From the NCBI RefSeq assembly GCF_000820045.1, contig NZ_CDBJ01000015.1, positions 1-64,000 on the forward strand: DNA of 64,000 nucleotides. The letters are read 5' to 3'. The stretch comes from Aeromonas rivuli (GTDB taxonomy: Bacteria > Pseudomonadota > Gammaproteobacteria > Enterobacterales > Aeromonadaceae). The notes beneath the pieces are model-generated. The model ran no database searches. It saw only the letters and a list, made by a program, of their open reading frames with translations, and was not told the DNA's origin. Positions 39,264 to 49,505 of the stretch are shown piece after piece. The translations under genes were made by a program, and so were the position numbers. Numbering within the stretch: position 1 is the stretch's first letter; every line of letters begins with the position of its first letter.

Positions 39264-39725
39264 TCAGGCCAGGGCCGGAGCTGGCTTGCGGCTCAGCCGA
39301 CGATATCCTGCGGCGATCACTATCAACAGCAGGGCGCCGGGCAGCACCGTCTGCCAGAGGAAGGGCCAGGACTGGGCCGTGAGCAGCACCAGCAGCGGAT
39401 TGGCACCAGCGGGGGGATGTATCAGCCCCAGCCCTTGCATCAGCACGATGGCGAGCCCCACGCCGAGGGCCAGCTTGATCTCGAGTGGCAGGGGCAACCC
39501 CTGCACCAACAGACCCACTGCGGCGGCGAGCAGGTGACCACCCAGCACGTTTTGCGGGCGCGCGAGCGGGCTCTGTGGCAGGGAGAACAGCAACACGCAG
39601 CTCGCCCCAAAAGGTGCCATCAGCAGGGGCAGCTGCCAACCCAGATCCAGCCAGCCAAGCAGGGCTATGGCCAGACTGGCCCCCAGTCCCGCCAGCAAGG
39701 CGTTTTGCCATCGTTTCCATTCCAT
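39264..39725 (-). CDS. HPP family membrane protein
   Basis: From ATG 39725 (AGGAGAACAG upstream) the product has 153 residues with four to five membrane helices and the signature IHPPAGANPLLVL. HPP proteins are integral membrane proteins; some plant and cyanobacterial members transport nitrite, but the role here is unproven. The frame stays open upstream through the TetR gene, but that is not coding. It is divergent from the TetR gene across 84 bp with a candidate operator. Confidence 0.85.
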   Translation of the reverse strand: MEWKRWQNALLAGLGASLAIALLGWLDLGWQLPLLMAPFGASCVLLFSLPQSPLARPQNVLGGHLLAAAVGLLVQGLPLPLEIKLALGVGLAIVLMQGLGLIHPPAGANPLLVLLTAQSWPFLWQTVLPGALLLIVIAAGYRRLSRKPAPALA

Positions 39726-39776
39726 CTCTGTTCTCCTGATGTGTTGCGGGTGCCTTGACCCAGGTTGAGACATTAG

Positions 39777-39794
39777 GTAGACAGATCGGTGTAC
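39777..39794. promoter_or_regulatory. Candidate TetR operator
   Basis: GTAGACAGATCGGTGTAC is an imperfect 18-bp palindrome (14 of 18 positions symmetric) resembling the TAGACCGATCGGTCTA-type sites of some proteobacterial TetR regulators. It overlaps a possible -10 17 bp after TTGACC (39755-39760), just before the tetR-like gene. Confidence 0.5.
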
Positions 39795-39809
39795 TTCAAG
39801 GGGAAATAG

Positions 39810-40421
39810 ATGATGAGCGAGAAACGGCAGCAATTGATGGCGACCGCCTACCGGCTGTTCAACCGCCATGGCTTTCACGCCACCGGCATAGATCGCATCT
39901 GGGCAGAGGCGGGCAGCACCAAACGTACCCTCTATCGCCACTTTCCCACCAAGGATGCCCTGATCGAAGCCGTCCTGACGGCCCGCGATGTCGAATTCTT
40001 TGCCCTGCTCGACACCAGACTGGCCGGTGTCTCCGGCCGGGAGGCCAGGTTGGAGGCCCTGCTCGATGGTTTCGCCGACTGGTTTGGCCGCAGCGATTTC
40101 TACGGCTGCAACTTTATCAATGCCAGCGCCGAGTTTGGCGATCCGCGCCACCCGGTACGCAAGCTGGTGGCGGCGCACAAGCGTGCCCTGCTGCTGTGGG
40201 TGAGTCAGAACCTGGACTGTGATGAGCAGGCCGCGACCAGGCTCTGCCTGCTGCTGGAGGGAGCGGTCGTGATGACGCACAGCTATCAGCAGGCTGAGGC
40301 GTTGAGTCAGGTTCGCCCCCTGGCATGGGCCCTGCTCGGCCAGTCCCTGGGGGAAACAGGGCCATGTCATGGCAGGATGGCAAACAAGATCAATGAGTTA
40401 ACGACAAGGAGTCCAGAATGA
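39810..40421 (+). CDS. TetR/AcrR family transcriptional regulator
   Basis: The 203-residue repressor has an N-terminal helix-turn-helix (RQQLMATAYRLFNRHGFHAT; STKRTLYRHFPTKDALIEAVL) and a ligand-binding helical domain. The start is at ATG 39810 or 39813, after AAGGGGAAA. It overlaps the SDR gene by four bases (ATGA), so it very likely controls that gene and itself, and perhaps the divergent HPP gene. Confidence 0.88.
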   Translation: MMSEKRQQLMATAYRLFNRHGFHATGIDRIWAEAGSTKRTLYRHFPTKDALIEAVLTARDVEFFALLDTRLAGVSGREARLEALLDGFADWFGRSDFYGCNFINASAEFGDPRHPVRKLVAAHKRALLLWVSQNLDCDEQAATRLCLLLEGAVVMTHSYQQAEALSQVRPLAWALLGQSLGETGPCHGRMANKINELTTRSPE

Positions 40422-41164
40422 GCAAGGTGGCACTGATCACGGGGGCGAGTCGCGGCATAGGGGCCGCCACCGCCCGGTTATTGGCGCAGCAGGGGGACCG
40501 GCTCTGTCTCAACTATCTGCGCGAAGCGGCCCGCGCCGAGGCGCTGGCCGAAGCGTTGAGGGCCCAGGGGACCGAGGTGATCACCATAGGGGCCGATCTC
40601 GCCGAGGAGGGGGAGGTGGTGCGGCTGTTCCAGACCCTTGACGCGCACTTCGGCGGCCTCGATGCCCTGGTCAACAATGCGGGCATCTTGCTGCCCCAGA
40701 GCCGGGTCGAAGATCTCGACGCCGCCCGCATCAACCGTTTGTTGACCACCAATGTCACCAGCCAGTTTCTCTGCTGCCGGGAGGCGGTGCGGCGCATGTC
40801 CCATCGCCACGGTGGCCGGGGTGGCGCCATCGTCAACGTCTCCTCGGCGGCGGCCCGGCTGGGCTCGCCCCATGAATATGTGGACTATGCCGCCAGCAAG
40901 GGAGCCATAGACACACTGACCCGGGGCTTGTCACTGGAGGTGGCGGGAGAGGGGATCCGGGTCAACTGCGTGCGGCCCGGCTTTATCCACACCGAGATGC
41001 ACGGGGATGGCGGCGAGCCGGACAGGGTGGCCCGCCTGGCGCCCCAGATCCCCATGGGGCGCGGGGGTGAGCCGGTCGAGGTCGCCGCCGCCATTCGCTG
41101 GCTGCTGAGCGATGAGGCGTCCTATGTCACCGGTGCCTTCATCGATCTTGCAGGGGGGCGCTGA
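40418..41164 (+). CDS. Short-chain dehydrogenase/reductase (SDR)
   Basis: The 248-residue classical SDR has the cofactor motif TGASRGIG (residues 8-15), NNAG, the catalytic Ser (NVSSAAARLG) and YxxxK (YAASK), and a C-terminal region with GAFIDLAGGR. The Arg-rich early region suggests NADP(H). It resembles YgfF-type enzymes; the substrate is not known. It is coupled to the TetR gene upstream. A hairpin GTTGGTCA/TGACCAAC (41185-41203) lies just after it. Confidence 0.88.
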   Translation: MSKVALITGASRGIGAATARLLAQQGDRLCLNYLREAARAEALAEALRAQGTEVITIGADLAEEGEVVRLFQTLDAHFGGLDALVNNAGILLPQSRVEDLDAARINRLLTTNVTSQFLCCREAVRRMSHRHGGRGGAIVNVSSAAARLGSPHEYVDYAASKGAIDTLTRGLSLEVAGEGIRVNCVRPGFIHTEMHGDGGEPDRVARLAPQIPMGRGGEPVEVAAAIRWLLSDEASYVTGAFIDLAGGR

Positions 41165-41355
41165 GGCGCGATCCCCCGCATGGGGTTGGTCAAGCTGACC
41201 AACTTGTGGTCTGAATGGCTCTTTAATGGCCCATGGAATGCGGCGGTTTAAGGGTATTTTTTATATAAATCAGTCTGTTATGTTTTGGCATAAGGATTGC
41301 GATAAAGGGGCAAGGGAGAGGCCCATGGGGGCCCCTGGCAGCAAGGATGAACAAG

Positions 41356-42078
41356 ATGAAACAGATAGTGGCCATGGTACTGGCATTGGGACTGGCGGGG
41401 TGCAGCTGGCAAGACGATGAGATAGTGCGAGGCCAGGGCTCCCCGGTCGTTCAGCAGCTGCCCCTTGGCGACAGGATCGACAGCATATTGGCCGTGGTGC
41501 CAGCGGACATCACCCTGGTGCCCGGCACGCAGCGCGGGATCCGGTTGGAGGGGCAGGAAAATCTCTTGCCCTATCTGACCTTCAGCGAGAGTGGCCGCAA
41601 GCTGGAGATAGAGGTCAAGGAGGGTTACCGCCTCGACCCCGGCGAGCGACTCAAGGTGACCATCACGCTGCCTGCCCTGCGGGCATTGGCGCTGGCGGGC
41701 AGCGGCCGGGGCGAGATCGGCGCCTTCGAGGGAGATGAGCTGAGCCTCTCCCTGGCGGGGTCGGGGGGGATCCGCGCCAACCGACTGGCGATGAAGCGCC
41801 TGGAGGGCAACATCGCCGGCTCAGGGGATCTCGAGCTGATCCAGGGTCATGCGGACAGCCTCACCTTCAACATCGCTGGCTCCGGCGGCATAGAGGCTGC
41901 GGAGCTGGTGGCACGGGAGGTCGAGATCAATATCGCTGGCAGCGGAGATGTGGCGGTACATGCCGCGCAGAGGCTGACAGCTACCATCGCCGGTTCCGGC
42001 AACATCGACTACTGGGGGAGACCCGAGATAGAGAGCGAGATCCAGGGGTCGGGACAACTGGTGCGCCAGGGCGGCTGA
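41356..42078 (+). CDS. DUF2807 (GIN domain) lipoprotein
   Basis: From ATG 41356 (AAGGA eight bases upstream) the product has 240 residues with a lipobox LGLAGCSW. The rest is a right-handed beta-solenoid of the DUF2807 type: repeated strands separated by AGSG or AGSGD/G turns (LAGSGRGEIG, LAGSGGIRA, IAGSGDLEL, IAGSGGIEA, IAGSGDVAV, IAGSGNIDY). Such proteins sit at the cell surface or in the periplasm; the role is unknown. It is a single gene with a small terminator. Confidence 0.83.
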   Translation: MKQIVAMVLALGLAGCSWQDDEIVRGQGSPVVQQLPLGDRIDSILAVVPADITLVPGTQRGIRLEGQENLLPYLTFSESGRKLEIEVKEGYRLDPGERLKVTITLPALRALALAGSGRGEIGAFEGDELSLSLAGSGGIRANRLAMKRLEGNIAGSGDLELIQGHADSLTFNIAGSGGIEAAELVAREVEINIAGSGDVAVHAAQRLTATIAGSGNIDYWGRPEIESEIQGSGQLVRQGG

Positions 42079-42104
42079 ACGCCAGGCTGGATGTCGATGC
42101 AACA

Positions 42105-42129
42105 GGGCCCTGACGGGCCCGTTTCGTTT
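42105..42129 (+). terminator. Possible terminator after the DUF2807 gene
   Basis: GGGCCC, loop TGAC, GGGCCC is followed by GTTTCGTTTAT. The stem is short but all G-C. Confidence 0.5.
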
Positions 42130-42200
42130 ATTGTGCCTGCCCATCAGGGGAGGGCGAGCCCTGCCTGCGTCGTCCCCCTGCCCTGTGGCTGCATGGCGGT

Positions 42201-42707
42201 TCAGGCGAGGGGAAGCTGCAGCTCCCTGTCGGCGTTGAGCCGCATCAGCAGCCACTGCATCCCGGCGAGGTGCTGGTGGTCATGACTGACCAGCAGACGC
42301 ACCAGGCCATCCAGGGTGATCTCCCCATAGTTGCCATAATGGGCCCGTCGCCCCCAGGCCGAGGGGGGCAGCCCCTGGAGCCAGGTGACTGTGTGAGTGC
42401 GGGCGGCGCGAAAGCGGGCCAGTTGCACGGCGGGATCCTGATGGGGATAGTCATTGTCCTGGGCCAGCTGATAGCCATCGAGGGACGCCAGCTCGGGCCG
42501 GGTCTCCTCCAGGGTGCGCATAAAGCGCACCTGATAGCCTTGGGTCTCTATGTCCAGCAGGTGACAGAGGTGGCCCAGAGCCGAGAAGCGCTCGGAGGGA
42601 ATACCGGCCCAGTTGGCCGGCTCCCAGTTCAGGTGATCGTCAGGCACCTGGTCGAACAGCTGCTCGAATCGGTCAGGCATGGCCAGCAGGGTGGTGAAGA
42701 TGGGCAT
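42201..42707 (-). CDS. DinB-like (DfsB/YfiT fold) protein
   Basis: ATG 42707 is preceded by GGAGG inside the end of the lactate permease gene; the product has 168 residues. It is a four-helix bundle with histidines placed like the DinB metal site (LGHLCHLLDIE; VSHDHQHLAGMQWLL). Such proteins are often thiol-dependent metalloenzymes, but the activity is unknown. The stop of the permease and this start are one base apart (TGACATG), so the two are co-translated. Confidence 0.82.
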   Translation of the reverse strand: MPIFTTLLAMPDRFEQLFDQVPDDHLNWEPANWAGIPSERFSALGHLCHLLDIETQGYQVRFMRTLEETRPELASLDGYQLAQDNDYPHQDPAVQLARFRAARTHTVTWLQGLPPSAWGRRAHYGNYGEITLDGLVRLLVSHDHQHLAGMQWLLMRLNADRELQLPLA

Positions 42708-42708
42708 G

Positions 42709-44142
42709 TCAGCCTCCGGTTGTGATGGCATTGGCCAGCAGGGTCCCGATCGCCGCGACCAGCAGGGTGTTGGCGAGTACCAGCCAGAAGGCGAAGCGGA
42801 TCAGGCTCTGCTCCTCCTCATGGCTCCCCTTGGCCAGGCCGATCAGCAGGGCGACCATGGGCAGGGAGCCCAGGGCGGCATGACCAGCGGCACTGTTCTG
42901 GACGGCTGCCATGATGGGTAGCAGCGACTCGGCGAGGGGCAGGTGCGCGATGGAAGGCATGACGATGGCATTGCCGCCGACGTTGGAACCCGTGATGTAG
43001 CCAGACAGACCGCCGAACAGGGCGATCAGGGGGCTCAGCAGGCTGGCGTTCAGCTCGCTCAGGCCCTGATTTATGCTGGTCAGGAAGCCAGCCTTGACCA
43101 GCAGCTGGGACATGAAGAGGAAGAAGAGGATGGTGAGCAGGGGGCGCTTGGCCCGGGTGAACCAGGCCTGACTCAGCTGCTGGCTACCCTCTCTGGCGAT
43201 AAGCAGCAAGCTGACGCAGAGCAGCGCCAGACCAGGGGAGGCGAGGGGCTTCCAGCTGACCTGATTGCCCTGGATCACCAGGAGATCGGCGATGCCAAAC
43301 AGGGCGTTGAGTCCCTTGAGCAGCAAGATGGCCGCCAGCAAGGCGAGGTAGGGCCACGCCTGACGGGGAAACTGGAGCCGGGCCTGCTCCTTGAAACGGG
43401 CCCAGGCCAGTCCGGCCAGCAGTATGGTACCACCGGCACCGACCCCCGCTATCTCGGGCCCAGCCGTGCGGCTGATGAAGTGCAGCAGCACGATGAAGAG
43501 CCCGGCCATGGCGCAGCCTGCCAGATAGACCAGGGGGTTCTTCTGCCCCATCAGCCAGAGGGCCAGGCAGATGGCCAGCATGAAGACAGGGGCGCTGGTC
43601 CAGGCGGCCCAGGCGCCAAGCGTCTCTGCGGGCAGACCCGCCAGGGCCGCCCCTATGACGGTGGCCAGCCCCAGGGTGCCCCAGGGCATGATGCACATGC
43701 CGGTGAGGGCGATGCGTAGCGCCACCTGGCGATCCAGCAGGGCCAGCAGCAGAGGAACCGTGGCGATCAGCGAGACCCCGAAGCCGGTCATGGACTCGAG
43801 CAGGGGAGCCAGCCCAAGCACGACGAAGACCCCGAGTGCGGCCCCCCGCCAGCCGAGCCCGCTCACCCAGCCCTCCAGGGCCTGATTGGCCCTGATACGC
43901 TCGAGGTAGATGACGAACAGCAAGCCCGGGGCTATCACGCAGGCCGTGCTCAGGAAGAGCACAGTGCTGTCTTGCAGCACCCGCACCAGGGTCGCGGGGA
44001 GGAAGGGATCCGCCAGGCCGCCCAGCCACAGGGCCAGGGTCAGCAGGGATCCCATCAGGGCCGCCTGCACCGGCGGGCGTTTCAGCCCCATGATGAGGGA
44101 GATCACCAGCAGTATGGGGGAGAGTTGGATGAGGGCAATCAT
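42709..44142 (-). CDS. L-lactate permease family transporter
   Basis: The 477-residue integral membrane protein has about 12-14 helices and family-type stretches: LESMTGFGVSLIATVPLLLALL, and GYITGSNVGGNAIVMPSIAH near the C-terminus. It resembles LldP/LctP, proton-coupled lactate or glycolate uptake. It is shorter than LldP (about 550), so the substrate may differ. No lactate dehydrogenase gene is adjacent; it is followed by the DinB-like gene. Confidence 0.87.
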   Translation of the reverse strand: MIALIQLSPILLVISLIMGLKRPPVQAALMGSLLTLALWLGGLADPFLPATLVRVLQDSTVLFLSTACVIAPGLLFVIYLERIRANQALEGWVSGLGWRGAALGVFVVLGLAPLLESMTGFGVSLIATVPLLLALLDRQVALRIALTGMCIMPWGTLGLATVIGAALAGLPAETLGAWAAWTSAPVFMLAICLALWLMGQKNPLVYLAGCAMAGLFIVLLHFISRTAGPEIAGVGAGGTILLAGLAWARFKEQARLQFPRQAWPYLALLAAILLLKGLNALFGIADLLVIQGNQVSWKPLASPGLALLCVSLLLIAREGSQQLSQAWFTRAKRPLLTILFFLFMSQLLVKAGFLTSINQGLSELNASLLSPLIALFGGLSGYITGSNVGGNAIVMPSIAHLPLAESLLPIMAAVQNSAAGHAALGSLPMVALLIGLAKGSHEEEQSLIRFAFWLVLANTLLVAAIGTLLANAITTGG

Positions 44143-44545
44143 GATAGGATCTCGTAATGGGGGTAAGGGTGACGAAAGAGTCTTGGCGATTTTCTAGCAC
44201 GCCGGTAGATGAGATTCAAGGTGGTCCACTTTGTGTGTGGTTAGCATAAACATTTGTTTTTAATTGGATTAATGAAGGTTAATACTGCTGGGGTTGATCC
44301 GCTGGCGCCATCTGTCGGCGCCCAGCTGGGGGTTCTGGCGGCGATGCCGTGGGGTGCGCGGTTGGGGGAGGGGGCACCATATCTGCTGCGCCTGCTCGGG
44401 CTGGCAAGATTTAATGTCAGGCAAAATATCTGCGATGGGGGTGAGAAAAGGGCGCAGGAGGCCGGGAAGGGAAGTGAGGGGGCAAATGTCGGCAGACAGC
44501 TCGGGAAGAGGAGGGCAGTTGGGCTGCCCTCGATACGCGGGGCGA
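44143..44545. other. 403-bp gap, no gene seen
   Basis: The gap holds the lactate permease upstream region and the 3' side of fghA. GAGGGCAG, loop TTGGG, CTGCCCTC (44511-44531) is a hairpin that could help terminate the minus-strand fghA transcript, though no T run follows. Short open frames on both strands lack ribosome sites and protein-like composition. Confidence 0.45.
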
Positions 44546-45394
44546 TCAGGGGCGATCGAGCAGATGCTCGGCGTGAAAGCGCAGGTGCGCTTCGATGAAG
44601 CTCGCCACGAAGAAGTAGCTGTGATCGTAGCCAGCATGACGGTGCAGTTCCAGAGGCCACGCTTTGGCCTCGGCGGCTTCCGCCAGGGCATCGATACCGA
44701 GCTGCTCGTCGAGGAAAGGATCGTCCAGGCCGACATCGACCCGGGTGGGCAGCGCCTGGCAATCATGATGACGCAGCAGCTGGCAGCTATCCCACTCCTG
44801 CCACAGCAGGGGGTTGTTGCCGAGGTAGGCGCCGAGGGCCTTCTGGCCCCAGGGGGCGCGGCTCGGGTGGCTGATGGGGCTGAAGGCCGACACCGAGCGG
44901 TAGCGGCCCGGCTCGCGCAGGGCGGCGATCAGGGCACCATGACCTCCCATGGAGTGACCGCTGATGGCGCGGCGATTCGAGATGGGGAAGTGGGTCTCGA
45001 TGAGGGCGGGCAGCTCCCGGGTGACGTAGTCATACATCTGGTAATGCTCGCGCCAGGGGGACTGGGTGGCGTTGACGTAAAAACCCGCGCCCTTGCCGAG
45101 GTCGTAACCGGCATCGTCGGGCACCTGCTCACCCCTGGGGCTGGTGTCCGGTGCCACCAGGGCGATGCCCAGTTCGGCGGCGATGCGCTGGGCACCGGCT
45201 TTTTGCATGAAATTCTCGTCGGTGCAGGTGAGGCCCGAGAGCCAGTAGAGCACGGGTACCTTCTGGCCGGTCAGGGCCTGAGGCGGCAGATAGACGGCGA
45301 AGCGCATCTCGCAGCCGAGCAGGTTCGATTCGTGACGATACTGCTTGTGCCAGCCATCGAAGCTCTTGTTGCTGGCGATGATATCTAACGACAT
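44546..45394 (-). CDS. fghA: S-formylglutathione hydrolase
   Basis: The 282-residue esterase-D type alpha/beta hydrolase releases formate from S-formylglutathione, step two of glutathione-dependent formaldehyde removal. The nucleophile elbow [28 protein letters not shown], and the late catalytic Asp ([11 protein letters not shown]) and His (GYDHSYFF) are present. AGGAGATCCCAG precedes the ATG. It lies 71 bp downstream of frmA. Confidence 0.95.
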   Translation of the reverse strand: MSLDIIASNKSFDGWHKQYRHESNLLGCEMRFAVYLPPQALTGQKVPVLYWLSGLTCTDENFMQKAGAQRIAAELGIALVAPDTSPRGEQVPDDAGYDLGKGAGFYVNATQSPWREHYQMYDYVTRELPALIETHFPISNRRAISGHSMGGHGALIAALREPGRYRSVSAFSPISHPSRAPWGQKALGAYLGNNPLLWQEWDSCQLLRHHDCQALPTRVDVGLDDPFLDEQLGIDALAEAAEAKAWPLELHRHAGYDHSYFFVASFIEAHLRFHAEHLLDRP

Positions 45395-45465
45395 CTGGGA
45401 TCTCCTGCGCCATGGGGCGCCTGGGATGAACGAATAGGGGCGGGGATAACCCCGCCCCTGCTGAC

Positions 45466-46656
<1,191 letters not shown>

Positions 46657-46726
46657 TCAGTGTAGTTTCCCGCTGATTTGGTGATAATGGGGTCAAATAT
46701 CAAATCACTTTTACACATAGGTAATA

Positions 46727-47632
46727 ATGTTCGGTTGGGAAGGGGTCTGTGAATTTGTCAGCGTGGCGGAGCAGGGGGGCTTTACCCCGGCGGCCAGAGA
46801 GCTGGGGGTGTCGGTGGCCCAGGTCAGCCGCCAGGTGGCGCAGCTCGAAGACAGGCTGCAGGCCAAGTTGCTGCTGCGCACCACTCGTCAGGTGCGGCTC
46901 ACCGAGCTTGGCGAGATCTATTACCGCCACTGCCGTCAGCTGCTCGACAACCTCTACGAAGCCGAGCTGGCCCTGGGACGGCATCAGGCCCAGCCCCAGG
47001 GGTTGCTGCGCATCACGGCCCCCGTCTCCTATGGCGAGAGCCGCATCGCCCCCCTGGTCAACGACTTCATGGTGCGCTACCCGGCCCTGGAGGTGACCCT
47101 CAACCTCACCAATCAGCTGCTGGATCTGGTGCACGATGGTTACGATCTGGCGATCCGGCTCGGTCACCTCAAGGATTCGAGCCTGGTGGCGCGCCGTCTG
47201 GCAGGACGGGTGCCCTATGTGTGTGCCTCCCCGGGCTACACGGCGAGTCGGGGCATGCCCAACAGCCTCTCGGAATTGAGCCGCCACACCTGCCTGCTCG
47301 GCAACGGTGACGAGTGGCACTTCACCCTGGATGGCCGCCCGTACAGCGTGCGGGTGCGCGGCCTGCTCAAGTGCAACAGCGGCCATGCCCTGATGGATGC
47401 GGCCCTCAAGGGGATAGGCATAGTGCAATTGCCCGATTACTACGTCAGCGATCACCTGGCCGCCGGTCGCCTCATCGAGTTGCTGCCCGAGATGCGGGCC
47501 CCCGAAGAGGGGATCTGGGCCCTCTACCCGCAGAATCGTCACCTATCCCCCAAGGTGCGACTGTTGGTGGACTATCTGGCCGAGCGGCTCGACCAGCCCG
47601 GCCAGCCTTCCCTGGCACCGCCTATCGGCTGA
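46727..47632 (+). CDS. LysR-type regulator divergent from frmA
   Basis: The 301-residue regulator has a winged helix (VCEFVSVAEQGGFTPAARELGVSVAQVSRQVAQLE) and an effector domain (LRITAPVSYGESRIAPLVNDF; AIRLGHLKDSSLVARRL; ending YPQNRHLSPKVRLLVDYLAERL). Its position 133 bp from frmA in divergent orientation suggests that it activates formaldehyde detoxification and is autoregulated. This is inferred from position only. Confidence 0.88.
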   Translation: MFGWEGVCEFVSVAEQGGFTPAARELGVSVAQVSRQVAQLEDRLQAKLLLRTTRQVRLTELGEIYYRHCRQLLDNLYEAELALGRHQAQPQGLLRITAPVSYGESRIAPLVNDFMVRYPALEVTLNLTNQLLDLVHDGYDLAIRLGHLKDSSLVARRLAGRVPYVCASPGYTASRGMPNSLSELSRHTCLLGNGDEWHFTLDGRPYSVRVRGLLKCNSGHALMDAALKGIGIVQLPDYYVSDHLAAGRLIELLPEMRAPEEGIWALYPQNRHLSPKVRLLVDYLAERLDQPGQPSLAPPIG

Positions 47633-47822
47633 AGGGCCAGGCTTGGGCAGACTGGTTGTGAGTGATGATGAGACTAGAAGGAGGCCAGCGGATGGTTCTG
47701 ACTAGACTATGCCTGTATGATTATTTTGCTTCATATGAGCCTCTCTTGGTGTAACCTATTTGGCACATCAGACCTGTTCAGGCTTGGTTTCACCTCTTTT
47801 TATGGATAAGGGACAGATAAAA

Positions 47823-48263
47823 ATGAAAGGCACGGTAATTGATTTCAATGAGGCCAACCGGACTGGCTTGATTTCGGCAGATGATGGTAAACGATATCAA
47901 CTTGATATGAGTGAATGGAAAGGAAGCCAGCGCCCAAAAAGTGGATTAAAAGTTGATTTTTCTGTTGAAGGAGAGGACGCAAAGGCTATCTACGTAGTGG
48001 CCTCTAATATTGTTGGGTCGAAGAAAGTAGCAGCTGCATTATTTGCTTTTTTTCTAGGCGCCTTTGGTGCGCATAAATTTTATCTTGGCTACACCAAGCA
48101 AGGTGTAATCATGCTGCTGATTTTTTTGTTTGGCTTTATCCTGCTCGGTTTTCCGTCGATGGTTATCGGTATTATTGCCTTCGTCGAATTCGTTATTTAT
48201 CTTTCAAAATCAGATGAAGAATTTGAACAAACCTATGTAATAGATAAGAAAGTATGGTTCTAA
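47823..48263 (+). CDS. Cold-shock-like domain fused to TM2 domain
   Basis: From ATG 47823 the product has 146 residues. Residues 1-60 (MKGTVIDFNEANRTGLISAD, DFSVEGEDAKAIYV) resemble a degenerate cold-shock fold. Residues 67-130 form a TM2 domain: two helices with the linking motif GAHKFYLGYTKQG. The local sequence is AT-rich compared with neighbours. AAGGGA lies a little far upstream. The function is unknown; it is a single gene with a strong terminator. Confidence 0.8.
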   Translation: MKGTVIDFNEANRTGLISADDGKRYQLDMSEWKGSQRPKSGLKVDFSVEGEDAKAIYVVASNIVGSKKVAAALFAFFLGAFGAHKFYLGYTKQGVIMLLIFLFGFILLGFPSMVIGIIAFVEFVIYLSKSDEEFEQTYVIDKKVWF

Positions 48264-48317
48264 CTAATTAATCACATTGATAAATCGTAGTTCCTTACAA
48301 GTAGGGTTCAGATTGAG

Positions 48318-48354
48318 AAAGAGCCCACTCTTTGAAAAGAGTGGGCTCTTTTTA
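48318..48354. terminator. Strong terminator after the TM2 gene
   Basis: AAAGAGCCCACTCTT, loop TGAA, AAGAGTGGGCTCTTT form a 15-bp perfect stem followed by T residues. It may also serve the nucleoside importer operon from the other strand. Confidence 0.9.
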
Positions 48355-48425
48355 TAGGCCCATCCGCCGCGTAAGTGTCGGGTGCGATAAGTCTAAGACC
48401 AGCCACTTGAATGGGAAGGCTAGTC

Positions 48426-49391
48426 CTATTCCCGCTCCTTCACATAGGGGGTGCCGAGGGCCTTGGGGGCCACTGCCTTGCCGATGAAGCCGGCCAGCAG
48501 GAACACGGTCAGCACATAGGGCAGCGCCTCTATGGCCTGCACCGGGATAGGGAAGTCGCCGATGCTGACCCCCTGCAACCGGATGGCGACCGCGTCGAGG
48601 AAGCCAAACAGCAGACAGGCCGCCATGGCACTCCAGGGGCGCCACTTGCCGAACACCAGGGCGGCCAGCGCCATGAAGCCCTTGCCCGCGCTCATGTTGG
48701 GGATGAACTGGGCGGTCTGGGCCACCGCCAGGTAGGTGCCGCCAATACCCGCCAGCAGGCCGCCGATGATGAGCGCCGTGTAACGCATCTTCACCACTGA
48801 GATACCTGCGGTATCCACGGCGGCCGGGGCCTCGCCCACCGCCCGCAGCCGCAGGCCGAAGCGGGTACGGAACAGCACCCACCAGGCCAGGGGCACACAG
48901 GCAAAGGCCACGTACTCCAGCAGGGAGTGGCCGCTCAGCAGCTCGCTGTAGAGCTGGCCGATGACGGGCACGTCATAGAGCTCCTTGGCGTAGGGCAGGT
49001 CGATGGGGGCGAAACGGGCCGCGCCGGACAGCGCCGGGGTCTGGCCGCCCTGATCGAACCAGTAACGGCCAAGGGTGACGGTCAGACCGGCTGCCAGTAT
49101 GTTGATGGCCATGCCGCTCACCACCTGATCGCCGCGATGGGTGATGGTGGCAAAGCCGTGCAGCAGGGCGAACAGGATGGCGACGCCAGCCCCGGCGCCC
49201 AGGCCTATCCAGGCGGAGCCTGAGACAGCGGCCGCCGCGCCGCTGGCGAAGGCGGCAGCCAGCAGCTTGCCCTCCAGGGCAATATTGACCACACCGGCGC
49301 GCTCGCAAAACATCCCCGCCATGGCCGCCAGGATCAGGGGTGGCGCGGTACGTATGGTGGCGTCCAGCATCAATATCAGTGTCTCAAACAT
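48426..49391 (-). CDS. Nucleoside-type ABC importer permease 2
   Basis: From ATG 49391 (GGGAGTCC upstream) the product has 321 residues with about eight to ten membrane helices of the BPD_transp_2 (RbsC/NupQ) type: MFCERAGVVNIALEGKLL and FMALAALVFGKWRPW. It pairs with the larger permease upstream to form the channel of a BMP-type importer. A second, truncated copy of its first 24 codons lies directly upstream. Confidence 0.88.
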   Translation of the reverse strand: MFETLILMLDATIRTAPPLILAAMAGMFCERAGVVNIALEGKLLAAAFASGAAAAVSGSAWIGLGAGAGVAILFALLHGFATITHRGDQVVSGMAINILAAGLTVTLGRYWFDQGGQTPALSGAARFAPIDLPYAKELYDVPVIGQLYSELLSGHSLLEYVAFACVPLAWWVLFRTRFGLRLRAVGEAPAAVDTAGISVVKMRYTALIIGGLLAGIGGTYLAVAQTAQFIPNMSAGKGFMALAALVFGKWRPWSAMAACLLFGFLDAVAIRLQGVSIGDFPIPVQAIEALPYVLTVFLLAGFIGKAVAPKALGTPYVKERE

Positions 49392-49503
49392 GATGTGGAC
49401 TCCCTTCGACTCGCAAAACATGCCTGTCATTCATGGCCGCCAGGATCAGCGGCGGCGCGGTGCGGATGGTGGCGTCCAGCATCAGGATCAGTGTTTCAAA
49501 CAT
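49384..49503 (-). pseudogene. Duplicated 5' fragment of the permease 2 gene
   Basis: Reading from ATG 49503, the first 24 codons encode exactly the same residues as the intact gene (MFETLILMLDATIRTAPPLI then LAAM), but seven codons differ, all synonymously. After that the copy shifts frame (MNDRHVLRVEGSPHHV) and stops at 49384, overlapping the real start. It is a remnant of a divergent allele or a partial tandem duplication, placed between the two permease genes. Confidence 0.75.
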
Positions 49504-49505
49504 GG

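Noticed and set aside
44241..44762. Open frames on both strands in the lldP-fghA gap
   Set aside because: They partly overlap fghA in the wrong phase and have low-complexity composition and no ribosome sites.
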